Shown: positions 36,643-45,926, counted from the stretch's first letter. The stretch is DNA of 64,000 nt from Devosia equisanguinis (GCF_900631955.1 NZ_UZWD01000038.1:62001-126000), one strand, 5' to 3'. Notes: generated by a model not told the origin, from the letters alone. Translations and numbers: made by a program.

Positions 36643-37454
36643 TGCTTAGTCTTTCTGGATCGGCGCGTCACGCAGACAGGCGCCATTGCCAAACTCTCAG
36701 CGGCTTGATTGACAAGCCGCCATGAAGGGCAAACCAGAAGGTGTTGGAACGTCTATCGTGCCGAACCAGTCCCGGTCAGCCCTGCAGCATCTGCCGCAGG
36801 GCATAAACGGGTCCGCGCTGACGATGCGTGTGAAATACAGTCATGCAGCCCTCCCCCGTTCGCGTTGTGGACACGCACATGACTAGCTGCGCTGCCGAAG
36901 CAACGCAAGCCAGTTCATGCGAGAAAGAAGACAAGGCTTACCCCGAAAAGCGTGCCCAAACGGGACACGCGGAGATTGGCCAGCCGGTACGCAATACTGA
37001 AAATTCCGGCTTCCGGCCAATGACCGAGGGGTGATGAACCGATACCTTTCGGTGGATACGCAATACTCGTCGGATCGGCTCGCATACGGCAACTCCAGAC
37101 AAAAACCGTATGTCCATCTTTCTATCAGGGTGCACTTAAGAAAGTGCTTTCAAGAAGCAAACGAGGCGTAAACCGAACGCCTTGTTTTGGGACTCAAAGT
37201 GTATCGATCCGGGGACCGGACCACGCACCCGCATGAATTCAGCGACTCGGTTTGTGCTCTCGCCGCCTCATGCGCTACGCAGCTGCAACTGAAGGTCCCT
37301 CCCCTTCAGGTCAAACGTTCGTCTACCGTTCTGCTTGACGGCGCGGAGGCTTGCGCGGCTGTGGGAATTGCGGACAAGCGTCGAGTGCCCGGAAATGGCT
37401 GGGTTATGCTAGGAATCGGTGTTGCCCGATTCGGGCTCAAGCAATGGAACGTGC
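36643..37454. other. Long intergenic region upstream of parE
   Basis: An 812-base gap without a supportable protein gene. It holds a 7-bp hairpin at 36701-36719 (CGGCTTG/CAAGCCG), a repeated ACGCAATACT near 36992 and 37057, and a cluster of hairpins ending in a terminator-like structure at about 37020-37190, listed separately as a candidate RNA. The rest shows nothing I recognise. Confidence 0.5.
37020..37190 (+). ncRNA. Candidate structured small RNA with intrinsic terminator
   Basis: Four consecutive stem-loops in 150 bases: ACCGA/TCGGT (37038-37053), CATACGG/CCGTATG (37083-37112), GCACTT/AAGTGC (37132-37147) and AGGCGT/ACGCCT (37164-37182), the last followed by TGTTTT like an intrinsic terminator. 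No protein gene ends nearby on this strand, so the terminator would need its own transcript. I cannot match it to a known RNA family and no promoter is obvious. It lies about 265 bases before parE. Confidence 0.35.
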
Positions 37455-39464
37455 ATGTCAGATCTCTTCGGTAGCGCCGCGCCTCAACCGGAACAGCCCA
37501 AAAAGCCGACACCGGCAAAGGCGAGCGCGCCTGCGCAGACGCAAGAGGCTTATGGCGCCGCCGATATCGAGATTCTGGAAGGGTTGGAGCCGGTTCGGCG
37601 CCGGCCCGGCATGTATATCGGCGGCACAGATTCCAATGCCTATCACCACCTCTTCGCCGAGGTGATCGACAATTCCATGGACGAGGCCATTGCCGGGCAT
37701 GCCTCGCGCATCGAAGTGCATCTGGGTGCCGACGGATACATTACGGTTACCGATAATGGCCGTGGCATCCCGGTTGAAAAGCACCCGAAATTTCCCAACC
37801 GGTCGACACTTGAGATCGTGCATACCGTGTTGCATGCCGGTGGCAAGTTCGACTCCAAGGCTTATGAAACCTCAGGCGGCCTGCATGGCGTCGGCGTTTC
37901 GGTGGTGAATGCGCTTTCCGACGATATGGTGGTCGAGGTGGCGCGCGAGCAGCAGCTCTATCGCATCCAGTTCAGCCGCGGCATCGTCGTTCATGATGTC
38001 GAGCCGGTCGGAAGGGTGCAGAACCGTCGAGGCACCACGACGCGCTTCCATCCCGATCCGCAGATTTTCGGCGTCAGCGCTCATTTCTCGCCCGGCCGCA
38101 TTTTCCGCATGACCCGGGCCAAGGCCTATCTATTCGGCGGCGTCGAGCTGCGCTGGAGCTGCGACGAAAGCCTGGCCAGTGAAGACGTGCCGGCCAAGGC
38201 GGTGTTCCACTATCCCGATGGGCTCAAGGATTTCATGACCGCCCGCATCGAAGGCGAGACGCGGATCACCGACGAGATATTTTCGGGCAAGAGCGGCCGG
38301 CCGGGCAGCCATGGCTCGGTGGAATGGGCCATTGCCTGGACCATTGGCGATGGTGGCGTGCAATCCTATTGCAACACCGTGCCGACGCCCGATGGTGGCA
38401 CCCATGAGGCTGGCCTGCGCATGGCGCTGCTGCGCGGGCTCAAGAATTATGCGGAGCTGACCAAGAACAAGGGGGCAGCGAACCTCACTGCCGAGGACGT
38501 GCTGACATCGTGCTCGGCCATGCTGTCTGTTTTCGTGCGCGAGCCCGAATTCGTCGGCCAGACCAAAGACAAGCTGGCTTCGGGCGAAGCGACGCGCATT
38601 GTGGACACGGCGCTGCGTGATGCATTCGACCATTGGCTGGCGGCCTCGCCGCAACAGGCGGGCAAGCTGCTGGACTGGGCTGTCGAGCGGGCCGAGGAGC
38701 GCCTGCGCCGCCGCAAGGAAAAGGAAATCGATCGCGCCAGCGCCACGCGAAAGCTGCGGCTGCCGGGCAAGCTGGCCGACTGTACGCAAAATGCCGCCCA
38801 GGGCGCGGAGATCTTCATCGTCGAGGGCGACTCGGCAGGTGGATCGGCCAAGCAGGCGCGCAATCGCTCCAATCAGGCGGTGCTGCCGTTGCGCGGCAAA
38901 ATCCTCAACGTAGCAGGCGCCAGTCGCGACAAGCTGGCTGCGAACCAGCTGATCTCCGACCTGATCCAGGCGCTCGGCTGCGGGACGCGCGACCGCTATG
39001 CCGAAGACGATCTGCGGTATGACAAGATCATCATCATGACGGACGCCGACGTCGACGGTGCCCATATTGCGTCGCTGCTGATCACTTTCTTCTTCCAGGA
39101 AATGCCGCGCCTGATCGAAAATGGCCACCTCTACCTGGCCATGCCGCCGCTCTACCGCATCAGCCAGGGCGGCAAGACGCTTTATGCGCGTGATGACTCA
39201 CACAAAGACGAGTTGATGGCGACCGAATTCACCGGCAAGGGCAAGGTCGACATCACACGCTTCAAAGGTCTGGGCGAAATGCCGTTCGCACATTTGCGCG
39301 AAACCACCATGTCGCCGGTCACGCGCACCCTGCTGCAAGTCAAGATTCTGGATGATCGCGACGCCACCAAGACAACAGTCGACCGGCTGATGGGCACTAA
39401 GCCAGAAGCCCGCTTCGAGTTCATCCAGGAGAACGCGGCCTTCGTTACTGACCTCGATATCTAG
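37455..39464 (+). CDS. parE: DNA topoisomerase IV subunit B
   Basis: A 669-residue type IIA topoisomerase ATPase subunit that powers decatenation of replicated chromosomes with ParC. The GHKL motifs are intact: EVIDNSMDEAIAGHA, VTDNGRGIPV and GGLHGVGVSVVNALS. The TOPRIM part has IVEGDSAGGSAKQARN and MTDADVDGAHIASLL. ParE identity rather than GyrB is supported by the short length and the C-terminus (TVDRLMGTKPEARFEFI). I start at the ATG at 37455, whose product begins MSDLFGSAAPQPEQ. Confidence 0.93.
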   Translation: MSDLFGSAAPQPEQPKKPTPAKASAPAQTQEAYGAADIEILEGLEPVRRRPGMYIGGTDSNAYHHLFAEVIDNSMDEAIAGHASRIEVHLGADGYITVTDNGRGIPVEKHPKFPNRSTLEIVHTVLHAGGKFDSKAYETSGGLHGVGVSVVNALSDDMVVEVAREQQLYRIQFSRGIVVHDVEPVGRVQNRRGTTTRFHPDPQIFGVSAHFSPGRIFRMTRAKAYLFGGVELRWSCDESLASEDVPAKAVFHYPDGLKDFMTARIEGETRITDEIFSGKSGRPGSHGSVEWAIAWTIGDGGVQSYCNTVPTPDGGTHEAGLRMALLRGLKNYAELTKNKGAANLTAEDVLTSCSAMLSVFVREPEFVGQTKDKLASGEATRIVDTALRDAFDHWLAASPQQAGKLLDWAVERAEERLRRRKEKEIDRASATRKLRLPGKLADCTQNAAQGAEIFIVEGDSAGGSAKQARNRSNQAVLPLRGKILNVAGASRDKLAANQLISDLIQALGCGTRDRYAEDDLRYDKIIIMTDADVDGAHIASLLITFFFQEMPRLIENGHLYLAMPPLYRISQGGKTLYARDDSHKDELMATEFTGKGKVDITRFKGLGEMPFAHLRETTMSPVTRTLLQVKILDDRDATKTTVDRLMGTKPEARFEFIQENAAFVTDLDI

Positions 39465-39785
39465 CGATTTCGACGCTGCGCTTAACCGCAATAGCAGTCA
39501 AATCGCCCGAGACCGTTGACAGGCAAGGGCTTTGCGCTATGGTCCGCGCCGCCGGTATGACTTGAAGACCAGGGACAAACTACTGTTTTCCCCTGATCGG
39601 CGAGCCCGGTGGGGCATTGGTGCGCAGATGCTGCCTGCATCAGTTCCAGCGCCCGAGTGCGGATGCGTCTTCATCCATCTGTCCGCAGAGCTGCACGGGC
39701 CCCGCGCGTTGACGCGGAACCCCATCTTCAAAGACCGGGAGCCCGGCCCGACATGTTCGGACCAGCCGTTCCCAGGCCAGAATCC
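39465..39785 (+). promoter_or_regulatory. Promoter and long 5' leader of the DEAD-box helicase
   Basis: TTGACA at 39516-39521 and TATGGT at 39538-39543, with a 16-base spacer, form the best sigma-70-like promoter seen here. Transcription from it would leave a GC-rich leader of about 235 bases before the helicase ATG. The leader contains a CCGCG/CGCGG hairpin near 39708-39723. Long structured leaders on RNA helicase mRNAs are common in bacteria and may allow temperature or autoregulatory control, which is inferred here. Confidence 0.55.
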
Positions 39786-41195
39786 ATGAGTGGAACCACA
39801 GACTTGACCGATACATTCTCCGGACTTGGACTTTCCAGCAAAGTCACCGATGCGGTGGCAGAGGCCGGCTATACCAAGCCCACCGAAATTCAGGCACAAG
39901 CTATCCCTCACCTTCTGCAGAAGAAGGACTTGATCGGCATTGCCCAGACCGGCACCGGCAAGACCGCCTCCTTTGTGCTGCCGATGTTGACGCTGCTCGA
40001 AAGCGGCCGCGCCCGGGCCCGCATGCCGCGCACGCTCATTCTTGAGCCAACGCGCGAACTGGCAGCCCAGGTGTCCGAGAATTTCGAAAAATACGGCAAG
40101 AACAGTCGCCTCACCATGGCTCTGATCATTGGCGGCGTGTCGTTCGAAGACCAGAACAAGAAGCTCGACCGCGGCGTAGATGTGCTCATCGCCACCCCCG
40201 GCCGCCTGCTCGACCAGATCGAACGCGGCAAGATCATGCTCAACGGCGTCGAAATCCTGGTGATCGATGAGGCCGACCGCATGCTCGACATGGGCTTCAT
40301 CGATGACATCGAAAAGATCGTCAATCGCCTGCCGCCGCGCCGCCAGACCATGTTGTTCTCGGCGACCATGGATGGCCAGATCGAGAAGCTGACCAAAAAG
40401 TTCCTCAAGGATCCGGTGCATGTGCAGGTGTCCCGCGCCGCATCGACCGCCGACACCATTGACCAGAAGCTGGTCAAGGTCTCGTCCAAGCCGGACGAGA
40501 AGCGCGCCGCCCTACGCTCGCTCATCGACGCTTCCGAAGGCCTGACCAACGCCATCATTTTTTGCAATCGCAAGCGCGACGTGGCCACACTCGCCCGGTC
40601 GCTGGAGCGTCACAAATATTCTGCCGGCGCCCTGCATGGCGACATGGACCAGAAGAGCCGCATGGAAACGCTTGATGCGTTCAAGACCAACAAACTGACC
40701 CTTCTGGTGGCCAGCGACGTGGCAGCGCGTGGCCTGGACATTCCGGCAGTGAGCCATGTGTTCAATTTCGACGTGCCAGTGCATGCGGAAGATTACGTGC
40801 ACCGCATCGGCCGTACGGGTCGTGCCGGACGTTCGGGCGTGGCCTACACCATGGTGGCTCCCGCCGATGGCAAGCATCTCGATGCCATTCTGAACTTGAT
40901 CCAGAAGCCGATCGAATGGCTGGAGACCGGCAAGTCTTCTGCGCCCCAGGCGGCAAATGAGGAGGCTCCCGCAGCCGAGGAAAAGCCGAAGCGCGGTCGG
41001 CGCGGCCGAGCCAATACCCGACCGGTGGAAACAAAGGCCGAAGAAAAGCCGGTTCAGAAGCCCGCCGCTGCGTCGCGCCCTGCCCCGACTCGGCCTGCAA
41101 AGCGGAATGACGATGTTGTCGAGAGCAACTCGCCTTTTGGCGACGATGGCCCAATTCCGGCGTTCTTGTTGCGGCCAACACGGCTCGCACAGTAA
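39786..41195 (+). CDS. DEAD-box ATP-dependent RNA helicase (RhlE-like)
   Basis: A 469-residue helicase with the full motif set: Q-motif GYTKPTEIQAQAIP, motif I AQTGTGKT, Ia PTRELAAQ, II DEAD (VIDEADRMLDMGF), III SAT, IV IIFCNRKRD, V ASDVAARGLDIP and VI HRIGRTGRAGRSG. The C-terminal tail is Lys/Arg/Ala/Pro-rich, typical of RNA-binding tails in RhlE/CsdA-like helicases. It probably helps ribosome assembly or mRNA turnover, especially in the cold. The frame is open upstream, but the extension is not helicase-like, so I use the ATG at 39786. Confidence 0.92.
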   Translation: MSGTTDLTDTFSGLGLSSKVTDAVAEAGYTKPTEIQAQAIPHLLQKKDLIGIAQTGTGKTASFVLPMLTLLESGRARARMPRTLILEPTRELAAQVSENFEKYGKNSRLTMALIIGGVSFEDQNKKLDRGVDVLIATPGRLLDQIERGKIMLNGVEILVIDEADRMLDMGFIDDIEKIVNRLPPRRQTMLFSATMDGQIEKLTKKFLKDPVHVQVSRAASTADTIDQKLVKVSSKPDEKRAALRSLIDASEGLTNAIIFCNRKRDVATLARSLERHKYSAGALHGDMDQKSRMETLDAFKTNKLTLLVASDVAARGLDIPAVSHVFNFDVPVHAEDYVHRIGRTGRAGRSGVAYTMVAPADGKHLDAILNLIQKPIEWLETGKSSAPQAANEEAPAAEEKPKRGRRGRANTRPVETKAEEKPVQKPAAASRPAPTRPAKRNDDVVESNSPFGDDGPIPAFLLRPTRLAQ

Positions 41196-41213
41196 TCCAA
41201 AAGCAATATTGTG

Positions 41214-41242
41214 GCTGCTAACATAGGAAACTTGTTAGCGGC
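41214..41242 (+). terminator. Hairpin after the helicase gene
   Basis: GCTGCTAACA (41214-41223) pairs with TGTTAGCGGC (41233-41242) over ten positions, including one G-T pair, with a nine-base loop. It lies 18 bases after the helicase stop. The U-tract is poor, so it may be a weak terminator or an mRNA 3' stabiliser. Confidence 0.4.
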
Positions 41243-41338
41243 ATGTTGTGTGCAAGGCAGTTGGGACGGTATTTAGGATAAAACGACTCACCGAAGGTCC
41301 TGGACCTTTGGCGCGGCGCAAAGGGGCGCGGGTAGGCA

Positions 41339-42406
41339 GTGTCGGATCAAGAATTCAAGCGCGCATTGGGCTATGCCACCGCTGCATTCGACCTGCTGAA
41401 GCGGAGCGGGATACCCCCCTATCCGCAATTTTACGAGTTGCTTTATACTTACGCGACCGGCGTAAATCCCTCTCTTAACAACCGGATCAACGCCATCTTC
41501 CGGGGCGGCACGATGCCATCGGCCGAACTGGCCGAGACGCTCTACTACGAGTTCATGAAATCCGACGCCAATGAGCGGATGTCGAGCGTGTCGCAGCGCA
41601 TGCATGCGCGTATCGAGGCGGTGCATGACGCTATCGATTCGGCGATGACCACAGCCAATGCCTATTCCGGCTCGCTACAGTCGGCGACAGGCGACCTCGA
41701 GCGCGACCTCAGTGAAGACGCGATGCGCCAACTGGCTCAGCGGCTATTGTCGGAAACGCGTCGTATGCAGGACACCAATCGCCAGCTCGAAAAGAAGCTC
41801 GAAGCCTCGCGCGACGATATTGCCGCTCTGCAGCGCGATCTCGACGATGTGCGGCGGGAGTCGATGCTCGATCCGCTGACCAAGATCGCCAATCGCAAGA
41901 GCTTTGACGAGGGCCTCGCCGGCGCCATCGATGATGCCAAGCGCACGCGCGCGCCGCTGAGCCTAGTTCTGGTCGATATCGACTATTTCAAGAAATTCAA
42001 CGACACCTATGGCCATCAGACGGGTGACCAGGTGTTGCGGCTTGTGGCTATGACGCTGAAGTCCAACATCAAAGGCCGCGATCTGGCGGCCCGTTATGGT
42101 GGCGAAGAATTTGTCGCCGTGCTGCCCTCCACCGATCTCGATGGCGCCGTGATTGCCGCAGAAAATGTGCGCAAGGCCATCCAGGCCAAGGAATTGCTGA
42201 AGCGCTCGACCAATGAAAAGCTCGGGCGCGTCACTGCTTCGTTCGGCGTCGCGATGTTCCGCGCCGACGACAATGCGTCCTCGCTGATTGAGCGCGCCGA
42301 TCGGTGCCTCTACGCGGCCAAGCGCGCCGGCCGCAATCGTGTGGTGGCTGAAATCGATCTGGTCGAGATCGATGTCACCGCCAGTACCGGCGTCTCCGCC
42401 GCCTGA
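41339..42406 (+). CDS. Soluble diguanylate cyclase (GGDEF)
   Basis: A 355-residue cytosolic protein. About 180 N-terminal residues include a helical region and a coiled coil (RLLSETRRMQDTNRQLEKK), then a GGDEF domain from DPLTKIANRKSFD. The active site is GGEEF and the metal-binding strand is LVLVDIDYFKKFNDTYGH. At the inhibitory-site position the usual RxxD is KGRD, so feedback binding of c-di-GMP may be weakened. The N-terminus resembles alphaproteobacterial PleD-independent cyclases of unknown signal. The start is a GTG. It is the second cyclase in 8 kb. Confidence 0.9.
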   Translation: MSDQEFKRALGYATAAFDLLKRSGIPPYPQFYELLYTYATGVNPSLNNRINAIFRGGTMPSAELAETLYYEFMKSDANERMSSVSQRMHARIEAVHDAIDSAMTTANAYSGSLQSATGDLERDLSEDAMRQLAQRLLSETRRMQDTNRQLEKKLEASRDDIAALQRDLDDVRRESMLDPLTKIANRKSFDEGLAGAIDDAKRTRAPLSLVLVDIDYFKKFNDTYGHQTGDQVLRLVAMTLKSNIKGRDLAARYGGEEFVAVLPSTDLDGAVIAAENVRKAIQAKELLKRSTNEKLGRVTASFGVAMFRADDNASSLIERADRCLYAAKRAGRNRVVAEIDLVEIDVTASTGVSAA

Positions 42407-42457
42407 TCCGGTATTTCTCTGCTTCTTTGCCGTTGCACCCTTGCGGGTGACGACGAC

Positions 42458-43738
42458 CTATTCGGTCGCCGCCAGTTCCACACCCAGCGATCTCAACATG
42501 TCCCAATATTCGGGATAGGTCTTGCCGGTGCAGGCCGGGTCCAGGATGACGATGTTGGGTATCAGTAGTCCGGCCAGCGCAAAGCTCATGGCGATGCGGT
42601 GATCGTGGTAGGTTTCGATCTTGATGCGGGAGTTGCGGCCAGCAAGGCTCGATGCGAGCGCAGGGTCCGAAGCGACGAGCAAGTCGTCCCCCTCTTCGAT
42701 AGCCAGGCCCGGAAAAATGCGATTGAGCTCGTTGGCGACGGCGCGGATGCGGTCGGTTTCCTTGACACGCAGATTGGCGATGCCGACGAAGCGGACAGGC
42801 GTGTTGTTGAAGGCCGCGACCACGGCCATTGTCGGCACTGCGTCCTGCATTTGTGAGCCGTCGATGACGGCGGGCATATTGGGATACGACGCGATGATGG
42901 CTTGCGCGGCGGCGTCGGGCTGGGTGAAGGCGTAAGCCTCCACGCCGAGATCGATCCTGCCACCGGTCAGCGCCTCGATCCCCCAGAGATAGGTGGCCGC
43001 TGAGGCATCTGGTTCGATGTGGAAGTCTGTGGCCCTGTAGCCGGTGGGCTGAACTGACCAGGACCCGTCGTCGCGGGCCTCCACAGCAGCGCCAAAGGCG
43101 CGCATGGCCGCGAGCGTCAGGTCGACATAACCACGCGCGCCGATATCCTTGCCGGTCAGTGCGACTTCGATAGGGCCATCGCCGAAGGGCGCGGCCATCA
43201 GGAGTGCTGAGACGTATTGGCTAGAAAGCGAACCATCGATCTCCACCCTGCCCTTTCCGAAACGGCCATTGCCGCGAACGGTAACAGGCGGGCAGCCGGT
43301 GGGGCTTTCGGCAGCGATGCCGAGCGAGCGCAAGGCATCGACCAGCGGCTTGATCGGGCGCAGCCGCATGTCTTCGTCGCCATCGACGACCACTGAGCCT
43401 TCGATAGTGGCAACAGCGGCGGTCAGAAAGCGCGTGGCGGTGCCCGCATTGCCCAGGAACAGCGGCCCCGCAGGCGCGACCAGCCTGCCGGTACTGGTGA
43501 CGCGGAAACTGGTCGCGTCCGGCTCGTCCACTGTCACGCCCATTTCGCGCAGGGCGCGAGCCATCAGCACCGTGTCCTTGCTTTTGAGAGCGCCAGTGAG
43601 CGTACTGGTGCCCTCGGCCAAGGCAGCCAGCAGCAAGGCGCGATTAGTGATCGACTTGCTTCCAGGCGGGGAAACGCGGCCGGTCAATGGACGGTTTGGC
43701 GGGATAATGGTGTAGGCAGGGGGAAGAGCGTTCGGCAT
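42458..43738 (-). CDS. aroA: 3-phosphoshikimate 1-carboxyvinyltransferase (EPSP synthase)
   Basis: A 426-residue enzyme of the shikimate pathway that joins phosphoenolpyruvate to shikimate-3-phosphate. Visible motifs: PPGSKSITNRALLLAALAEG (S3P/PEP site), LFLGNAGTATRFLTAA (PEP/glyphosate site), SSQYVSALLMAAP and the C-terminal KTYPEYWDML. The active-site block begins like class I (GNAGTA) but has Phe where the class I motif has Pro (RPL becomes RFL). It is the gene next to sufA, in the same direction, without a clear terminator. Confidence 0.95.
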   Translation of the reverse strand: MPNALPPAYTIIPPNRPLTGRVSPPGSKSITNRALLLAALAEGTSTLTGALKSKDTVLMARALREMGVTVDEPDATSFRVTSTGRLVAPAGPLFLGNAGTATRFLTAAVATIEGSVVVDGDEDMRLRPIKPLVDALRSLGIAAESPTGCPPVTVRGNGRFGKGRVEIDGSLSSQYVSALLMAAPFGDGPIEVALTGKDIGARGYVDLTLAAMRAFGAAVEARDDGSWSVQPTGYRATDFHIEPDASAATYLWGIEALTGGRIDLGVEAYAFTQPDAAAQAIIASYPNMPAVIDGSQMQDAVPTMAVVAAFNNTPVRFVGIANLRVKETDRIRAVANELNRIFPGLAIEEGDDLLVASDPALASSLAGRNSRIKIETYHDHRIAMSFALAGLLIPNIVILDPACTGKTYPEYWDMLRSLGVELAATE

Positions 43739-43813
43739 GATGGGGGATCAATGCACCATGGCGAAGCGCTGTGCAACTTCGTTCCACCGGCAAGGCGAAC
43801 GACCCCCTCCTAA

Positions 43814-43836
43814 CCTCCCCCCAAATGGTGGGGAGG
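43814..43836. repeat. C/G-rich palindromic repeat between aroA and sufA
   Basis: CCTCCCC (43814-43820) pairs with GGGGAGG (43830-43836) around a nine-base centre. A similar element lies in the gap upstream of sufS (45927-45947). Such short palindromes are widespread intergenic repeats in alphaproteobacteria and could act as mRNA hairpins. Confidence 0.6.
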
Positions 43837-43857
43837 CGGGTGGCCGAAGGGTGGGGA

Positions 43858-44238
43858 CTAAGCCCCTGCCCTGGCCTCGGCCAGCGCTTTCAGATCCGCC
43901 GCAGCCAGCGTCACGCTTTCGCCGCAGCCGCAGGCGCCGGTCTGGTTGGGGTTCTTGAAGGTGAAGCTCGAACCCATCTTGGACTGCTCAAAATCCATCA
44001 CTGTGCCAAGCAGGTACATCGTGGCCTTCGGATCGACCCAGACATGGACACCGTGATCTTCCACGTGGTCATCGCCGGCGATAGGCGCCTCGACATAATC
44101 CATGGTGTAGGACACACCGGCGCAGCCGGCATTCTTGATACCGACGCGCAAGCCGACAACGGGCTTTTCGCTGTCTTCGATGATCTCGGTGATGCGCTCC
44201 GCGGCGGCATCGGTCAGCGACATGATCTTGAACGGCAT
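43858..44238 (-). CDS. sufA: Fe-S assembly scaffold/carrier SufA (HesB/IscA family)
   Basis: A 126-residue A-type carrier. The three cluster-binding Cys are visible: NAGCAGVSY and the C-terminal ACGCGESV, the classic C-(about 65)-CGC spacing. A-type carriers take Fe-S clusters from SufBCD and deliver them to target enzymes. It is the last suf gene, 54 bases after the sufT-like gene. Confidence 0.93.
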   Translation of the reverse strand: MPFKIMSLTDAAAERITEIIEDSEKPVVGLRVGIKNAGCAGVSYTMDYVEAPIAGDDHVEDHGVHVWVDPKATMYLLGTVMDFEQSKMGSSFTFKNPNQTGACGCGESVTLAAADLKALAEARAGA

Positions 44239-44292
44239 AGGCGTGTGACCTTTTATCGGCGGTTCACGATATATAGGCGCAAATGCGCGCGA

Positions 44293-44664
44293 TTACCACC
44301 AGTTCAACGCGACCTGAGCCTCTTCGCTCATGCGCGAGGCGTCCCAGGGGGGATCGAAGACCATGTTGACGGTAACGTCCTGAATGCCTTCCACGCCGCG
44401 AGCCGCATTCTCGACCCAGCCCGGCATTTCGCCAGCAACCGGGCAGCCCGGCGCAGTCAGCGTCATGTCGATGGTGAGGTTGCGATTATCGTCGAGATCG
44501 ACCTTATAGATCAGGCCGAGTTCGTAAATATCGACTGGGATTTCAGGGTCATAGACCGTCTTGAGCGCCCCGATCAGATCGGACGTGATGCGCTCGACTT
44601 CGCCCTCGGGAATGGTCGAGGGCATGGTCGGCTGGATGCGAGTATCGATGGCTTCTTCGGTCAT
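44293..44664 (-). CDS. SUF-associated MIP18/DUF59 protein (SufT-like)
   Basis: A 123-residue DUF59 protein. The core runs from LIGALKTVYDPEIPVDIYELGLIY through TLTAPGCPVAGEM to VFDPPWDASRMSEEAQ, the pattern seen in SufT/PaaD-like proteins. It lacks the extra C-terminal Cys-rich part of PaaD. SufT-like proteins help maturation or delivery of Fe-S clusters. I start at the ATG at 44664, with AGGAAG upstream; it begins 10 bases after the sufS stop. Confidence 0.9.
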   Translation of the reverse strand: MTEEAIDTRIQPTMPSTIPEGEVERITSDLIGALKTVYDPEIPVDIYELGLIYKVDLDDNRNLTIDMTLTAPGCPVAGEMPGWVENAARGVEGIQDVTVNMVFDPPWDASRMSEEAQVALNWW

Positions 44665-44674
44665 TGTGCCTTCC

Positions 44675-45895
44675 TCAGGCGAAAAATTTCTGGGCGCGCT
44701 CGATGCCGTCGACCAGCGCGTCCACATCGTCCTTGCCACTATATAGGGCCAAGGACGCGCGGCAGGTAGAGGTCACGCCGAAGCGCTTAAGCAGCGGCTG
44801 GGCGCAATGGGTACCAGCCCGAACAGCGATACCGTAGCGATCGAGAATGGTGGCGACGTCGTGGGCGTGGGCCCCGGCGATCTCGAAGGAGAAAATGCCG
44901 CCCTTTCCGGGCGCTGTACCGATCATGCGCAGTGAATTGATGCGACTGAGCCGCTCATGCGCATATTCGGCCACGTCATGTTCATGGGCGGCAATGGCGT
45001 CGCGGCCAAGGCCTTCCATGTAGTCGAGCGCGGCTCCGAGGCCCATGGCCTGCACAATGGGGGGCGTGCCGGCCTCGAAGCGATGCGGCGGCTCGTTATA
45101 GGTGACGCCCTCAAGCGTAACGGCTTCGATCATCTCCCCGCCGCCCTGATAGGGCTGCATGTCGGCGAGAAGATCGTACTTGCCATAGAGCACTCCGATG
45201 CCGGTGGGGCCATAGAGCTTGTGGCCGGTCATGATGTAGAAATCTGCATCGAGATCCTGCACATCCACCTTGGTGTGGACTGCCCCCTGTGAGCCATCGA
45301 CCAAAACCGGAATGCCGCGTGCATGCGCCATCGCGATCATGTCCTTGATCGGATTGATGGTTCCCAGCACGTTGGACATATGTGTAACCGCCACGATACG
45401 CGTCCTGTCGCTCAGAGACGCCTCGAAAGCATCGAGATCGAGACTACCATCGTCGCGCACATCCACCCACTTGATCACCGCGCCCTTGCGTTCGCGGTGG
45501 AAATGCCAGGGCACGATATTGGAGTGGTGCTCCATGATGGTGAGCACGATCTCGTCACCCTCGGCAATGCGGGGCCCGCCGAAGGAGGACGCGACCAGAT
45601 TAATTGCCTCGGTCGCCGACTTGGTGAAAATGATCTCCTCGATCCGAGCGGCATTGAGAAAGCGGCGAGCGCTCTCGCGACCGGCCTCGTAGCCCTCGGT
45701 GGCGCGGTTGGCCAGCGTGTGCAAGCCACGATGGACATTGGCATATTCATGCCGGAAGGCATGGTCCATCCGGTCGAGGACCTGCACCGGCTTCTGCGCC
45801 GACGCGCCGCTATCGAGATAGACCAGGCGATGGCCATGAATCTGCTCAGACAGGATGGGAAAATCGGCGCGGATTTTTTCGAGGTCGAAGGTCAT
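44675..45895 (-). CDS. sufS: Cysteine desulfurase SufS
   Basis: A 406-residue PLP enzyme that takes sulfur from cysteine. PLP lysine: MTGHKLYGPTGIGVLYGK. The persulfide Cys is in RAGTHCAQPLLKRFG, the short-loop RxGxHCA motif of group II (SufS/CsdA) enzymes. The active-site His lies in MEHHSNIVPW. I use the ATG at 45893-45895; a TTG directly before it is less likely. No sufE gene is in the window, so the sulfur acceptor is unclear. Confidence 0.95.
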   Translation of the reverse strand: MTFDLEKIRADFPILSEQIHGHRLVYLDSGASAQKPVQVLDRMDHAFRHEYANVHRGLHTLANRATEGYEAGRESARRFLNAARIEEIIFTKSATEAINLVASSFGGPRIAEGDEIVLTIMEHHSNIVPWHFHRERKGAVIKWVDVRDDGSLDLDAFEASLSDRTRIVAVTHMSNVLGTINPIKDMIAMAHARGIPVLVDGSQGAVHTKVDVQDLDADFYIMTGHKLYGPTGIGVLYGKYDLLADMQPYQGGGEMIEAVTLEGVTYNEPPHRFEAGTPPIVQAMGLGAALDYMEGLGRDAIAAHEHDVAEYAHERLSRINSLRMIGTAPGKGGIFSFEIAGAHAHDVATILDRYGIAVRAGTHCAQPLLKRFGVTSTCRASLALYSGKDDVDALVDGIERAQKFFA

Positions 45896-45926
45896 CAATC
45901 ATCCACCGGAGTGGCCCTCTGGTCTC

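Noticed and set aside
36701-36719. Hairpin CGGCTTG/CAAGCCG as a terminator
   Set aside because: It is upstream of the ABC-F start and has no T tract, so a terminator role is not supported.
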